The translations under genes were made by a program, and so were the position numbers. The notes under the pieces are model-generated. The model did no database searches, had not been told where the DNA came from, and was given only the letters and a program-made list of their open reading frames with translations. This document shows positions 46,495-59,500 of a DNA stretch of 64,000 nt, piece after piece. The stretch comes from Tulasnella sp. 424 (lineage: Eukaryota > Basidiomycota > Agaricomycetes > Cantharellales > Tulasnellaceae). The stretch spans positions 177,142 to 241,141 of the forward strand of contig WSUB01000050.1 in assembly GCA_019633425.1 (NCBI GenBank), given 5' to 3'. Position 1 is the first letter of the stretch. Each line of letters starts with the position of its first letter.

Positions 46495-47409
46495 ATGGTG
46501 AATATCCGCTTTGCCTACAGTCCCCGTCGCCACCTGTTGCTCCCATGTTGTTGCGGCTCAGTTTGAGAAAGGATGTTGTACTGACGTTGGGTTAATTGCG
46601 CCTGACAGGGTATCGATCTCCGAAATCATCACGTCCGCAACAAGAACCGAAAGGCACCAGTCAGCAATGACCCGTATCTCTTGCTCTTGGTGAAGGTCCG
46701 TTAGTCAAGCTTTCAATGTCGTCGATGTACCTTCACTAAAGTTCATCCCTGCTGGGCAGCTTTACCGCTTCCTTGCCCGCCGCACGAACTCCAAGTTCAA
46801 CCAGGTCAGGCTACTCGCGACACTCTGCCGAAATCCTTTTTATTTATTCATGCGCTCCGTCGTGTGCAGATCATCCTCAAGAACCTCTTCATCTCCAAGA
46901 CCAACCGCGCACCAATCTCCCTTTCCAAGATCGCCGATACAAGAGCTGCAAAGGAGGGGAAGCTCATCGTTGCGATTGGACCTGTAACCGACGACATCCG
47001 AGTAGTTGAGGTGCCAAAATTGACCATCGCCGCTCTGCGGGTAACCCAACCTGCTCGGGAGAGGATCTTGAAGGCCGGGGGCGAGATCATCACCTTCGAT
47101 CAGCTTGCGCTCCGTGCACCGACGGGAACCAACACCTTCATTATGCGTGGTCCTCGGTCACATCGCGAGGCAATCAAGCACTTTGGCTTCGGTGTGTCGT
47201 ACCAAGCCCTTTGCGGCGATTTTGCGGGTCACTTACCTCGTCTTTTCAAGGTCCTCACAAGCACAAGAAGCCAAAGGTCATGTCAAAGGGACGGAAATTC
47301 GAACGGGCTCGTGGTCGCCGAACAGTACGTTTCCATCTCTTCATTCGTCTGTCCGGTAGTTTTGACCGACCGCTTCCAACGACTGCAGTCTCGTGCCTTC
47401 AAGGTATAA
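46495..47409 (+). CDS. RPL18: 60S ribosomal protein L18 (eL18)
   Basis: Exon 1 is only the ATG (46,495-46,497), followed by a 111-nt intron and exon 2 at 46,609 starting [20 protein letters not shown] then DPYLLLLVK. Later exons give [122 protein letters not shown] and the end SRAFKV with a TAA at 47,407-47,409. This is the complete eL18 family sequence, an essential large-subunit protein. Introns are unusually many (six) for such a short gene, as often seen in basidiomycete ribosomal protein genes. Confidence 0.95.
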
Positions 47410-47709
47410 GATCCCTCTTTCCTCACAACCTCTTCCGGCGCTTCTTGCCACCCTTTTCGCATATCAAGAGAAGCGGCGGTACCCATTTCTTATGCGCCTT
47501 GTTTTACATTGTATTCATCATTGTATCTGGCCGTCCGCTTCTACTGAATTATGCGAGCATGCTTCCACTGGTCAAAAGTCCTGAGCATCACAGATCTGGA
47601 ACCCTTGGTCGTATGCCCATTGAAAGGACGACCGTTGACGAAAAGTCAGCCAAGGTCTACTAGACCAACACGAAAGGTTTACCTCTGTCAAGTATTGGCC
47701 TGCTTCTGA
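47410..47709. other. Convergent 3' region, RPL18 / LAMTOR5-like
   Basis: 300 bp between two converging stop codons; both 3' UTRs. No gene is seen. Confidence 0.5.
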
Positions 47710-48295
47710 TCAGTTCTCCGAGTTCGAAAAGCCCAATCCTCGGAGAGCCGTGTCTGCCACCTCGTTTTCAGAAACCGGCGTGTCATCAGCATTACCCGGA
47801 CCTGGCAATGTGTGGTTTCTCAGCAAGGCAAATGTATACTCGGGGGTTTTGTGAAATTGCAGTCGCCTGTAGGCGGCGGGAATTCCGAAATGGTCAGCGA
47901 GCCATAATATCGAACGCAGTCCATCGGTTGCACTCGCACTGACTTGCTTTTATACGAGACTTCTCCTTTGGACTCTTCACCTTTTGTGGCGCTGGCAATC
48001 AACGCCCTAATTGGACCTGCGTCTCCCTCAAGCAGCTCTCCTCTACCTATACGGAAGAAAGGAGTTACATATTAGCTAAAGCTCGCGATCGCAGGAAGAG
48101 CGAACTCACATCCGATACACAGGCCCAGGTTGTCGAGGATGATGACCCCCGTGGTTGAAGGCGCCTTCATGCTAACCAAGTCGTGAGCATCGAGGCATAG
48201 TCTTATAAATCAGCCCTGTTCCTTTCGTGCCGAACGGAACAATATGAGGAAGGCTCGTACCACTTCCGAAGCACGTCTTCTAATTGGGACTCCAT
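47710..48295 (-). CDS. LAMTOR5/HBXIP-like Ragulator (EGO) subunit
   Basis: Small gene of about four exons, start 48295, TGA at 47,710-47,712. Exon 1 is MESQLEDVLRK plus two bases (48,261-48,295). Exon 2 gives MKAPSTTGVIILDNLGLCIG, and after another intron RGELLEGDAGPIRALIASAT and KGEESKGEVSYKSK. The last exon gives RLQFHKTPEYTFALLRN. The run GVxxxDxxGLxxGCRGxL followed by AGxIxxL is the signature of LAMTOR5 (HBXIP), the roadblock-fold subunit of Ragulator that anchors Rag GTPases at the lysosome/vacuole for TORC1 signalling. The roughly 30 residues after the last strand are extra. It is too small to rule out another roadblock protein. Confidence 0.65.
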
Positions 48296-48558
48296 TCGAA
48301 AGATGAGTAGCAGGAAAGGTATTCTCAGCGGTCGTTGTGCAAGTTAAGGCAGCCGAGACTCGCACGACTTTTATTTAAACGAGAGCCGAACCATGCCATA
48401 CGTGCCAAAAGAAAAGTCCTCAGCGATATGACGACCCCATCTATCATTACAAGCGTAGGCACAAGAAGCAATCCAAGAGGATACAGAAGGATTGTCCGTA
48501 TAGAAAAGTGGCTGACGAATACGAATAAGACGAAAACTCTAAAGCAGAACCACAAACA

Positions 48559-51151
48559 TTACATTAGGCTCCGATGCTTATTCTTCTTCTGCATGCCTTT
48601 TTTGATACCGCCACTGGACTGCCAGGGCTTGTACTTTTCGGGAGTTCCGCCGGGATACAACTTTGTCTGCACGTCCTCCTTGCTCTTCAATCCGAGGGTA
48701 TCTGACGCTACTCCCGACATTAGGCTACGGGCATCGGTACTCCGCTTCTTCTTGCGAGACACAGCTCCGTTGTCTGTGTCGGCCGTGATCGGAGAAGACG
48801 CCCTCTTTTTGGGGTTACTATCAGATCCGCCGTAGAAGGACTTGGAGTTGATCGGCGACAAAAGGTTCATTTTGTCGACCGAATCGGCGAGAACCGATGT
48901 GACAGAGGGTCCAGATGCTGCCAAGGGCGGATTTCGTCCGGGGGGAAGCTGAGGGCCAATAACCTTTGGGGCAGCAGTCGGCTCAGCTGGATGAGGGGCC
49001 CCGGAAGCGTCAACTTTCACCCCCAGATCTTCGTTATCGTCTCCAGGATCGACCAAGCCGGACGCAGGAGAAGGCCGGGTGCTGGGTGGAACCGCCACTG
49101 CTGTGACCGTCGAGGTCACGGGGCTAGCGGGGCCCGACTTTTTCATGGTCTCGGCCTGGTTGATCTTGAGACTCAGTGCCTTCTGCGTCGCCGAAATCTT
49201 TTCTTGTTCCCTTGCAGAGGCGGCAGCAATGTCTGGACTTCCGAATGCCTTTTCGGCGACTGCTGGGGATGGCAACGAGGTACTTCGTGCCGCCTCAACT
49301 TCCCCGCCGTCGAGTGGGAATGGAACTCTGGTAGGCCACGGCTTCGAGACTCGGGGCTTATAGGGAGGCGTCTGGATGTAGAAAAGAATGTACGCCTCTT
49401 TCATGTGCAGGGGTGGAGAGTCGGTGCCCGGTGAGATATCCTCGTCGTTCATCTCGTGCCAGCGGTCATTTGGGCTTTTGATGTGAGCGAAATAATGGCC
49501 CGAGTGAGGCCCGGAGCCCGAGTGAGCGATGATGGCATAGAGAGAATACATTAGTGGGTCCTAGAATGCCGGCTATGAGCAAAGGTATTCGGGGAACGAA
49601 AGCGATTCAGCCCACTCACCGTTGCATCACTGACGTACGGTGCGAGGTCGAGGGAAATGGGATAACCAATAGCGCGGCCAATCTTCCGACCCGTCCCAGT
49701 GAAACGTTTCAAATGCACGGTAAGGATTTGTGGGGGAGTTTCAATGGAAAATTGTTTCTCGGCGTCGACGGGTACTTGGCACCTAAAACCACACCTAAAG
49801 TCAGAACGAGTCGGAGGAGACACTCTAGGATCTGCCTACTTTTCACACTTGTATCGATCGTCCCCCTTTCCACCAAGGCGCTCTGGCTTGACGAATGCTG
49901 CGAACGCTTCTTCAACCGTCGTCACACCTTGACCCAAGTCCAGACTGAGGTCGAGACAGGTCTCAAACGTATCTGAGTTATGGCCACAACGCTTGCATGC
50001 CACCCGACTTCGAGTTTTGCCTCCAAAGATTCTGTGCACCCAAGTGTTCTCCGCATGTTTGGGTCGCTCCTTCGGCAGGAACCTCTGGAGACAAACCTTT
50101 TGACAGCCATCGATGATGTACCGAAGAAACTCATGAGCATCTTCCTGACGGCCTAGTCTCATGCCTTTCGCGATGACTATCAAGGTTCCATCAGTTAATG
50201 GGTACACCTGATCGACTGGGCATAGACGTACGAGGTAGCTTTTGGCTGATGTTTCTGGGGTTAAAGTATCCACGCTGGTTCGACTGGAAATTCGTCTCCA
50301 TAACCTTTGCGAGTTCGCAAACCACGCAATAGCCCGTGATTGGACCTGAAAGGGTTCGGCCAGTCAGCCTCTAACGATCACTAATCACCAGCAAAGGTCG
50401 GAAACCCACAATTCGCATGATGTCGAAGGATATGCAGGAGAGGACGGGTGTAGAGCAAGGATTGTAGCACACTGTTTAGGAAGCACGTGTTTCCGCTGTT
50501 GAGGAGACCTCGGCCAAGCTTCAAACCCGGAGGCCAATGTGTTGGAATTGGTCGTAGTCGGACGCGTGGTGGTTCCGAAGCAACAACAGTGGCGTTGGAT
50601 GATGTAGATGAACCGACGGCTCCACTTGATGAGGACGTGACCGGGGCGCTCGACGATGGCTTTGAGGTTAATGATGTATTGAGTTCGCCCATCTTTGCAG
50701 AGAAAGAGATATTTCATCAGTACCAGTTGGCGGGCTAACGGTTGTCCAGAGGATCCCCGCCACTGACCTCGACGTCCTCGTCAGTCGCTTTCGCTTTGCC
50801 CTTGCCGTTGGACCGAGATGGCACGGCAGCAATGTCAGCATCCGAGTCTGACATTTCCATGTCAGAGTCGCTGATGGGCTTGTATTTGCCGTCGATACCG
50901 GCGCCGAGGACACTTGCATCCTTCGCTGGGACAAACTGGACGTCGTTGGTTAAACCAACGGATATCCTCCACTCCTTGCCACTGAGCGATGTCGATGAGG
51001 ATGGAGATGACTGCTTTGGTTGGGACTGGGGTGAACTGTTTTGCTGTTGCTGGGATGTCGAGGGCCTGTGTGAGTGGTCCGAGGGGCCGCTCGCAGGACC
51101 ATGACGATCTGGAGAGAAAGCTGAGGGCGATGGATTTAGCGCGAGCAACAT
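48559..51151 (-). CDS. Ubiquitin-specific protease, USP36/USP42/Ubp10 type
   Basis: The start at 51151 opens an N-terminal Ser/Gln/Pro-rich segment with an acidic patch. The peptidase C19 domain follows: Cys box GLLNSGNTCFLNSVLQSLLY (about 50,455-50,510) with the catalytic Cys, GYCVVCELAKVM, QED box GRQEDAHEFLRYIIDGC, zinc-finger half CKRCGHNSDTFETCLDLSLD, LTVHLKRFTGTGRKIG, and His box HSGSGPHSGHYFAHI with NDRWHEMNDEDI supplying the catalytic His and Asp/Asn. The C-terminal 230 residues are disordered, ending in a Lys-rich tail that could be a nucleolar signal. USP36/Ubp10 enzymes remove ubiquitin from histone H2B and nucleolar proteins. About six exons; all join in frame. Confidence 0.85.
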
Positions 51152-51750
51152 CGTGGATCTTGTGTGAAGTTGCGCGCAGAGAGCTGGCGATGGCCGTAGA
51201 CGGGAAAGAGTGACGAGGGCGATGTTGGGCTGTGGTATGCGGCGTGCGGAAAGGGAAGGGGGGGAGGTGTCAGTCCAGAGAGAAAAATACTCGCTTGTTT
51301 GTCCTGGGACACATCCCTTCGTCCGCAGTGGGTCCCGCTGGCCCCTACAATCAACCCAAGGGACTGAGCGCGATGCTTAGAACCGTATCAGGTGTTGGTG
51401 GCCTGTAGAAAGCGCTCTATTGAAGAATGCTTCAGGTAGGACGCGCCGCTCGACACGGTGGTGACCTCCAAATGCACGTGGAAAGCGTTGTTTACGCCTC
51501 ACATCACCGTCCCCAACACACCCGGAAAAAAAAAAAATTACAGATCACGGGAGTCTTGGGTTCACGCAGTTCGAGGCATGAGCGTCTTCGCAAGCGTAGG
51601 GAGTCCGGGTTTGGCATAGCAATTCGTTAGATTAAAAACAGCGGAAAGCATATACAAGACTCGGATACAGCAAAAATGAGGAATTTCGCCCAATGTGGTA
51701 TCGATATATGTGGGTGCGAAGGCACGAGCGAGTCGTGATGAAAGGTCCCT
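51152..51750. other. Intergenic between USP and striatin genes
   Basis: 599 bp holding the USP 5' leader (51,152-51,300) and the 3' flank of the striatin gene. An A-rich run lies at 51,524-51,536. No gene is recognised. Confidence 0.4.
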
Positions 51751-54700
51751 CTATGACGATGCGTACAGCTTCACGATGCCGTCTGCACCAGCGCTCGCCA
51801 AGATCGGCAGGCTAGGACAGTATTCGACATCCAGGACGCCCTCGTCCGCTTTCTTGCGATGATTCGTGATTTCTTGAACGCAGACCTTGTTGCCCATGAT
51901 GTCCCAGAAGCGGATCGAGCAATCGTGTCCACCGGACACTAGAGAGAAGCCCGTAACATCGATCGAGAGGCACGTAACGCCATCAGTGTGCGCCAACATA
52001 GAGTACGTGCAAGCACCTAAAATCGACCATGTTAATCACTGCTGCGATAAGTGGGCATGCATCACGCGTACCTGTTGTGATGTCGAATAATCGGATGTAT
52101 TTGTCTTCATGTGCGGTCACAAGGATAGACATTGTAGGGTGCGATACGATCCTGTTGATCTGAGTGGCAGGCGTGCCATCTACATGGAGCTAAGCGTGAG
52201 CGGAGGAATCATGGGGGCTTCTTTTATACCCACCGTAAGTAGCGTCACTCTGCATTCTGGCAACTTCTGCACCAGTCTCAACGTCGAATAGCTTGACGAC
52301 TGCGTTCGAATAGGCCACGGCGACTTTCTTGAGATCAGTCTTGATACCGTCCAAACTCGTAATGCCAAGATTCGATTCGGCCTCGCCGTCGACTCCATTG
52401 TAGCCCCAGCTAAGCTTGAGAGGGGCGGAGGGTAACGAAATATCCCAAACTTTGACTGCTCCATCTGCGCCACCGCTTACGAGTAGCGTATCGTCCCGAA
52501 GCAACGCCAAGTCCCACACAGCATCGGTATGGCCAACGAGCACTCCTTTGGCGCGAGAGGCATCGAACGGTGCATAGGTTGCTTGGTTTTGCGGAGGTAT
52601 CGTCCATACTCTGATGGTTGAATCGAGCGAAGCTGAGTAGAGAATATTTCGGCTCCCCGAAATCACTAGTCGGGTCACGGGAGACGAGTGCCCGCGCAGG
52701 GTCACTTGAGGCTCAATTTCGGTCCCTTGAGAGCTGTGCAGAAGCGATGTGAGTTTACGTCCTCCCAAGGCCTGAGATACCACTTACGAGTTCGAGACCA
52801 AGTCGCTGGCGTCCATCCTCCAAATTTTGATCGTCAAGTCGTCACCTCCGGTAGCTAGGCACATCTCCGAGGGATGGAAAGCCAAGGCTCGGACGGCGTC
52901 CAAGTGACTACGAGCGAGGCGTCAGGCTGGACTTCACGAATCTAAAGATAATCAGCTAACGCACTTTCTTAATGTTCGTCGTGGTTTCCATAACTTGTCG
53001 TCTCCAACGACAGTATCGCCATCGTCAGATACACTATCGTCGTCGTCATCCTTGATAGAACCACCAGTGCTCAGCGCAGCCAGCTCTTCTTCCGCTATAC
53101 AATATAGTCAATAAATTGGAATCAGAATCGAATAGCGCGAGTCACTGCCCACCTTTCGCGCGCTCCACTGCCTCAGCAGCTGCTCGTAGCCTCTCCTTCC
53201 ACTCTCCGGCTGCGTCCGGTCGGAAGATCGCGGTAATCTGATTTGTCTCACTGTCCCCGGTTGAGGCACTTCCTTGATCGTCCGTCTGCTTGCTAGACTG
53301 TCGTTCCAAAGACAGCCCTGATTCTGTACCTTCCGCAACCAACGGTTGGAGTGCCACAGGGTTGGGGCTCCCGGCTCCGCCGGCGCGATCCTTGTCCCTG
53401 TCAGCGTTGAGAAGTGCAGGGTTTGGAGGAGGGATATTTGGAGGCTCGGAGACGATATTGGCATTCTGGCCGGCACCTGTCGCTTGTTGGGGAGCTGAGA
53501 TGCTGGGTGCGGCGGGACCGATCCCGTTGAGCGTAGGGAAGTCTTTGCCAACTTCAGGCACAACTTTGCGAGGTCGTCCGTTGAAACCAGAAAGGGTACT
53601 ATTCAACCCACTCGCTCCATTCGCCGCCGTCCCAAACCCCGCCTGCTGCTGCTGCTGCTGATCGAACGATGGAAGGTTGGGCAGCGAAAGAGGCATTCCG
53701 GTTCCAGGGGCCAACGTCGAACCTCCACCTTGCTGTTGCTGAGCGGCCAGTAATGCCTGAGCATGTTGAAGCGGCTGCTGAGGAGGTTGAGTGGCCACTG
53801 CGGCAGTGAGGATAGGTCGGTTGGGGAGTGGATTGAGAGCCGCAGAGGACGTAAGGTAGTTGACTTCTTGCAAACATTGCTTCAAGAAGTCTCGGCTCCT
53901 TGCGCGACCCTTGGCGTCTCGACCAGCAGGAGGTTTTCCGAGTGCAGCGGGTAGAGCGGCACCGTTAGGTACACCAGCCCAAGTTTGTGGACGAGCGTTT
54001 GTAGTGACACCCCCGCCGGCAGCCAGAGCCGAGACGGGCCCACTAGCGCTCGAGGTCATGTTTGGGCCGGTCCCATTCGGCAGTCCGCTCAACGATCCAA
54101 TCGATAGTCGGTTCTCGCCAGTGCCAGGTAAAGGAGAGTCCTCACTTCGCGGGGAGCTGTTACCACTACCCTCTTTGTGTGAGCCCTCCTCTTTGACAGA
54201 TTGTCCTTGCAACGAAGCAGCCTTTTGCGGTGGGATCGCCGAAGACGGTTGATTCAGTTGCTTTGACCTAAGACGGAACGTCGACGCGAATGCCGAGACG
54301 TGGGCATGTAAGAGGTGCAGGTCGGGACTACGTAGGCACTCGTCACTTACCTCTCCATCCGTAGAGCATATTCCAGCATCTTGATGCGACGCATCAAGTC
54401 CAGTTTCACATTTTCGAATGATCTCCGTTCGCCTTCCAGGAGAGCAATTCGGGCCTAGAAGGGAAATAGACGTGAGCAAATGGCCGAGTAGCAACGTCGA
54501 TTGTGACCGCTATCGGTGTCGACGTACGCGCATCTCGGCCCGTTCAATCTCCCACTCGTTCCGATCCCGCTCATAGTGTCTCCACTCGGTCTGAAGAAAG
54601 TGTAGGACGTTACTTAGGTTGTAGTCCTGGCCGTTCGGTGGGGGTCCTTGTGGAGGATTTTGTTGCTGCTGGCCACCTTGTTGTGATTGTTGATTCTGTT

Positions 54701-54755
54701 GATTTTGTTGTTGCATCTGATGTATATTAGGGTGGCCAGACTGGCCAAGCATCAT
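51751..54755 (-). CDS. Striatin homologue (STRIPAK complex scaffold)
   Basis: Start near 54755 ([20 protein letters not shown]); a Gln-rich stretch precedes the striatin signature [20 protein letters not shown] with the caveolin-binding Trp/Tyr pattern. The coiled coil then runs [44 protein letters not shown] across an intron. A long Ser/Pro/Gln linker leads to about seven WD40 repeats, e.g. [40 protein letters not shown], and the last pair [19 protein letters not shown] and [17 protein letters not shown] with TAG at 51,751-51,753. Striatins (PRO11, Far8) scaffold PP2A and GCK kinases in STRIPAK, which controls hyphal fusion and fruiting. An alternative upstream ATG at 54,836 adds 27 residues. 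Confidence 0.9.
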
Positions 54756-55183
54756 CTGGGGGCAAAGGACGTCTTGGGGGCGACAGGCAGGTGAGGGGGA
54801 GGTGTTGATGTAAGTCGGTTCCAATCGAAATTTCACAACGGTTCAAAGGACGACTTTCGACCTGGACACGGCCGTGCGCCTTCGCTTTTTTGTCCCACAA
54901 GGGGGCCCTGACACACAACCCAGTCCAGACGCATCAACTGGCATGCATGACGATTCCTCTTCTATCGTCTAACACAGTGCAGATACCCTATCTGCATAAC
55001 TCGTCGCCCCTTCCTTCGTGCTCTGCACGGAAGTAGCCGACCAGTTGGCAGCGATGTAACTCCGACCTGCCGCTATTTTCAGAGCATCACGGCCACGCCC
55101 ACTACACCCAGTCGACTTAGGTTATCCAGTCATGGCTACATGTTCATCTTCCGTGAAAGCGATGTGGTGGCCACCATCCCAGG
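54756..55183. other. Intergenic, striatin leader and PSF2 3' flank
   Basis: 428 bp; leader of the striatin gene and the 3' end of PSF2. No gene is recognised. Confidence 0.4.
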
Positions 55184-56088
55184 TTACCATTCTGTGTCCA
55201 TCGTCGAGTCTGCAGCGATAGGGTAAGAATCGTCGCCCATACTCCAGTCCCGGAAGGTATCCTCTTCTTCAGAACGCTGCTGAGCTTGAGGGGTCAGTTT
55301 GATCAGAATGCTCATGGACTTGACGAAGGAAGGACGAATATCATTGAGCTCCAGAGAGCAGATGTTTCTGACCTGCAATTCCCAAATTCCAGACATGATT
55401 GTGCTGCAGGAGTATCCAGCAGCTTACCCGAACGTTAACATCGTTAATTTGGTGCAAACCCTCCCGGCTCTTTGCCTGCCGGGCTTCGTGAATGTCTTTG
55501 AGAATCAACCGTATCTTGTCTGCCGACTCGATGTCTTCTGAAGCACTACAGCGAATGATATCATCCCAGTATACGCGTTAGCTCAGATTCAGTATTCAGC
55601 AGACAGTTTCACTCACGAATCGAGCAGAAGCTTCGAAATCTCGGCATATCGGAAAGGTAAAAGACTAAATGCTTTATCAGACGTTTCTTCATTTAAGCGG
55701 TCCTGGAGATAGTCTTAGTGTGGGCCTAGTCAGCAATCTAGCGGAACAAGTCCATAAAGCTCGGCGGAAGGCACTTCGGTATCCTCACCAACTGTCAACC
55801 AAGCCGGGGGAACTATTCGGCACTTTTTTCTGGCTTTTAGATGAACTGCCATCCACAGAGGCACCTTGGTAGTTCTGAGAGCATCAAGTGGACCATATGT
55901 ACCCTGTAATTAGGAGAGACCGTGATTTACACCTGTCTGTAATACTTTTCGTGGATGATCTCACTCACGGAAAGGACGCGAATCCGATCAGTTTGAACGG
56001 ATGGCAAAATTTCTATCATTTCGTAGCCTGCAATGAATTCGAGCTCTTGAGGGGTCGTCGATGGGTGTAAGGATACGGGCAGAGCCAT
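55184..56088 (-). CDS. PSF2: GINS complex subunit Psf2
   Basis: Exons from ATG 56088 to TAA 55,184-55,186. Exon 1 has LEFIAGYEMIEILPSVQTDR; a later exon has GTYGPLDALRTTKVPLWMAV then HLKARKKCRIVPPAWLTV, the most conserved Psf2 block. A middle exon carries the RYAEISKLLLDS-like helix, and the last exon NICSLELNDIRPSFVKSMSI ends in an acidic tail DDSYPIAADS. Psf2 is one of four GINS subunits that activate the MCM2-7 helicase in the CMG complex. Length of about 215 residues fits the family. It is head-to-head with the HOOK gene. Confidence 0.87.
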
Positions 56089-56593
56089 GGTGAGTCCTTC
56101 AAGGTTGGTAGTAGACGCATGTGCGGAGACCGAGATCACGGGACATGACTCGGAGGCGCTTCCTTGGATTTAAGCTCACCTTTGCCCCAGGCCTCTGGCG
56201 AGGACACTCGCTCGGAAGGTATTAAAGCGCCACGGAATCCCTCTCGATGCTTTAAACGCCGTGACTTTCGAGTACACTCAACCTGGTCCGTGCCAGACCC
56301 GAAGAATTTACCGATCGAGAGACGAGGACACTTCAGCGGAGGTAGACAAGACGCTACATTCTAGACCTGTATACGGAGTTTCTTTACTAAAAGGAAGGCA
56401 ATCATCCCGTGTCATGGTGCGATGTATGGTGAGACACGCTCGTCTGCAAATAGGGTCTCGAACTCTGTGGCGTTTATCACACGCGTGTTTACTCTGAGAA
56501 TTCGAATCCTACCTAGCCTTACCTGCACCCTTCCTCCTCCGCTACTCTGCCTTTTGCGCTTCGTCCATCGCTGCTACCTTCTCTGTCAATATA
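56089..56593. promoter_or_regulatory. Divergent promoter, PSF2 / HOOK
   Basis: A 505-bp head-to-head region with both leaders. A CT-rich stretch (56,520-56,590) precedes the HOOK start. No MluI cell-cycle box (ACGCGT) was noticed near PSF2. Confidence 0.4.
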
Positions 56594-59500
56594 ATGGCGG
56601 ATATCTCAAAGTTAGAGAAGGAGTCGGCGGCTTTTGTTGCATGGGTTGGGACGTTTCCTCTGTCGCGACCCATCAACTCCATCGCGGATCTGAGTGATGG
56701 GACGGCTCTTTTCGACGTTCTATCCAATATGTGAGTAAAGATTAGACCAGTTTTAGGCCCTTGTACGGCTGTCTAATCTGTGTCTTGCTCTTCCTACCCG
56801 GCAAACTCCAAACAACGACAGCGACGCGCAGACTTTTCGACCTCCATCACGTCCCGCTCAGGCAATGGAGAACTGGGTTCTCCGATTCAGCTCGCTGAAA
56901 CGCTTATACCGCCTCATTACTCAATATTACGCTGATGTTTTGCACCAGCCCGCGAGCGCACTCGAGGTGCCCGACCTGCAAGCAGTCGCCAAGGACTACA
57001 ACGTCCCTGAGACCCTGCGCTTATGTCGTCTGACGATTGGGATAGCAGTTCAAAGCGAGAAGAAGAAAGAAGTCGTCGAAAGCATACAGGGATTAAACGA
57101 GTCGCATCAGAGCTCCCTGATGCGAGCCATTGAGAAGGTAAGGAGATTCAATTGCGAGGGAGGAGGCATTTCTGCTCACAGTGCCTCGGCCTTGAAGGTT
57201 ATGTCCAAGTTGGCCCCGCTGGACTCGATTGACACCGAACAGCAACGCATGACTGAGTACGTGAGCTTTCGAGGATGCTTACTTTTTGGGTTCTCACTCG
57301 TTAATAGGGACGACCATTACTACCAAATCCAGTCTGAACGAAGCCGCATCTTGGTCGAGAAAGAGGCTTTAGACAAAGCATATCAACACATACTAAACGA
57401 ACACCGAACCCTCCAAACTAATTTTGTGCGCTCAATGAACGCCCAATTAATTTCCAGGCATTGACATTTCAAACATCAGGACGACCTCAGTGCTGAAAAG
57501 GACGAACTTACCTCAAATCTGCGAGAAGTGCGACAGCAAGTGGCTGACCAACAGAGCAACAGGTCGGATGCTTACTTCAAGGCTGAAATCGATCGTCTAC
57601 GTGCCGAGCTGTAGGTGCCAAACTGTTCTCCAGGGGTCGGTAGCTCATTACCCGACCACCTCCCACCAAGTCAGAAGAGCGAGGACAATCTCGGACTCGC
57701 CGAGAGTGAACTCGACAAACAGAATAATGCAGTCGCTGAGATGACCCGAAAGGTGGAAATAATTTATCTTGACACCGAATTTCCCATTAAATTTTTCGTT
57801 CATAGGTGGAGGAACTACAAGCCAAAGCGAACGAGGCTACTCGCCTGAAGGACAAGTTAGACGAGTAAGCCGCACTCGTTCAATAACGATCGTGGAATTC
57901 GCAGGTTTTAACCGAGTTACTTAGATACCGACATGCTGCTGACAAGCTGCAGAAGACGGAGAATGTCATGGAAAAGTACAAGAAGAAGCTCGAAGAGAGC
58001 GCTGACCTGCGAAGGACCGTCAAGGTTTGATCTCACCTTTGATACGGACCCTATCCTTTGACTTCTGACGCGTCTCTAAAGGCTCTCGAAGAACAAAATG
58101 CTTCTCTCGTGGACAAGAACGCTTCTCTCGAGGAGGAATATCGCAAAGTAGCAGCGTTTAAGCCTCTCATGGAGTCATACAAGAATCAAATCTCAGATCT
58201 CGAAAGCAAGAACTCAACGAAACAGAAAGACATGGAAGGTCTCAAATTCGAACTTGATCAAGTCAAAACAAAGCTCAAGATTAGCCTCGACGAGCGAGCA
58301 AAGGATGCAGAGGCTCTCGAGCTTTATCAGGAGCGCGTCAAGGAACTTGAGCTGCGAACCGTAGCAACAAAAGCTGCCCCCCGAGTGCCGATTGCGAGGA
58401 CAACGTCGGAAGCCGTTCAACAAATCATTGACGGGGAGCCAGCAACGCCGACCGCTGAACAGAAGCTAGACGAGCTTGCGGATGAGATGGAAGAAAATGA
58501 AGATGGTCTAGGTGGCGAGCTAGATGATGCCATTACGGGAACAACAATGACGGACTTGAAGCTTCAAGTCCGTCAGTTGAAGCGAGAGCTTGAGGCAGCC
58601 AAGTCCAATCAGGCGGAAGCTAGTCGAATTCTTGTGCTGGAGAATCTTCTTGAAGATGCCAACCGAATGAAGGCTCGCTACGAGGCGGATTATCTCGCTG
58701 CGCACAGAGAGAAGCTGGTACTTCAGAGCGATCTCGAGGAGATCCGCAGCGGGAAATCTTACGGAGATGGGTGAGCAATTTTTGACCAAACGCGACGTTT
58801 TCTGGTGATTAATCAGTTCATCTATAGTCCCGAAGCCGCCATTGCCCTTCGACAGCGATTGAACGAGACCATAGAAGAGCTCGACGCACTGCGGAAGAAG
58901 GCTGCTGAGCTCGAAGTCCAGAACGACCGCCTTAGTCGGGATTTGACAATAGCGAAGTCGGATCGTACGTGTGCTCCGGTTACCTTCGCGGGTTCTCGCC
59001 TAACATCCGCTCTACTATAAGTCAACCTCGTGAATAAGGATCAACTCGACATCCTTGCCAGCCTTAGAGAGTCCGTAAACGAGGATAAAGTGGGACTAGA
59101 AGCGGAGATCGACCGACTCAACGGTCAGCTTCGAGAATTTAGGGATAAGAATAAGATGCAACTCGAGCAAATCAATGGCCTTTTGATGGAGAAGGTAACC
59201 CTTCAGACTGAGAGTATTGGTGTCAGGGAGAAAATGCTTGAGCGAGAGAAAGTCTTCGGGTGCGCATCTAGTTTGGTGACCCGTGATAGTTTGCTAACCT
59301 TTAATACAGGGACCTTCGCTCGGTCATCCAAGGAAAGGATTTGCCTGAGGAGGCTAAAGCTCGCTTCCTTGCATTGCACGAGGAAAACGTACAGTTGAAG
59401 GAGCAGGTCAAGACCGTTCAAGACAAGCTACTCAAGGCGAAGCAATTTATAAAATCACAGGACAAGCTTTTCAACGAGCAGGCCAAAGCGAAAGCCGGAG

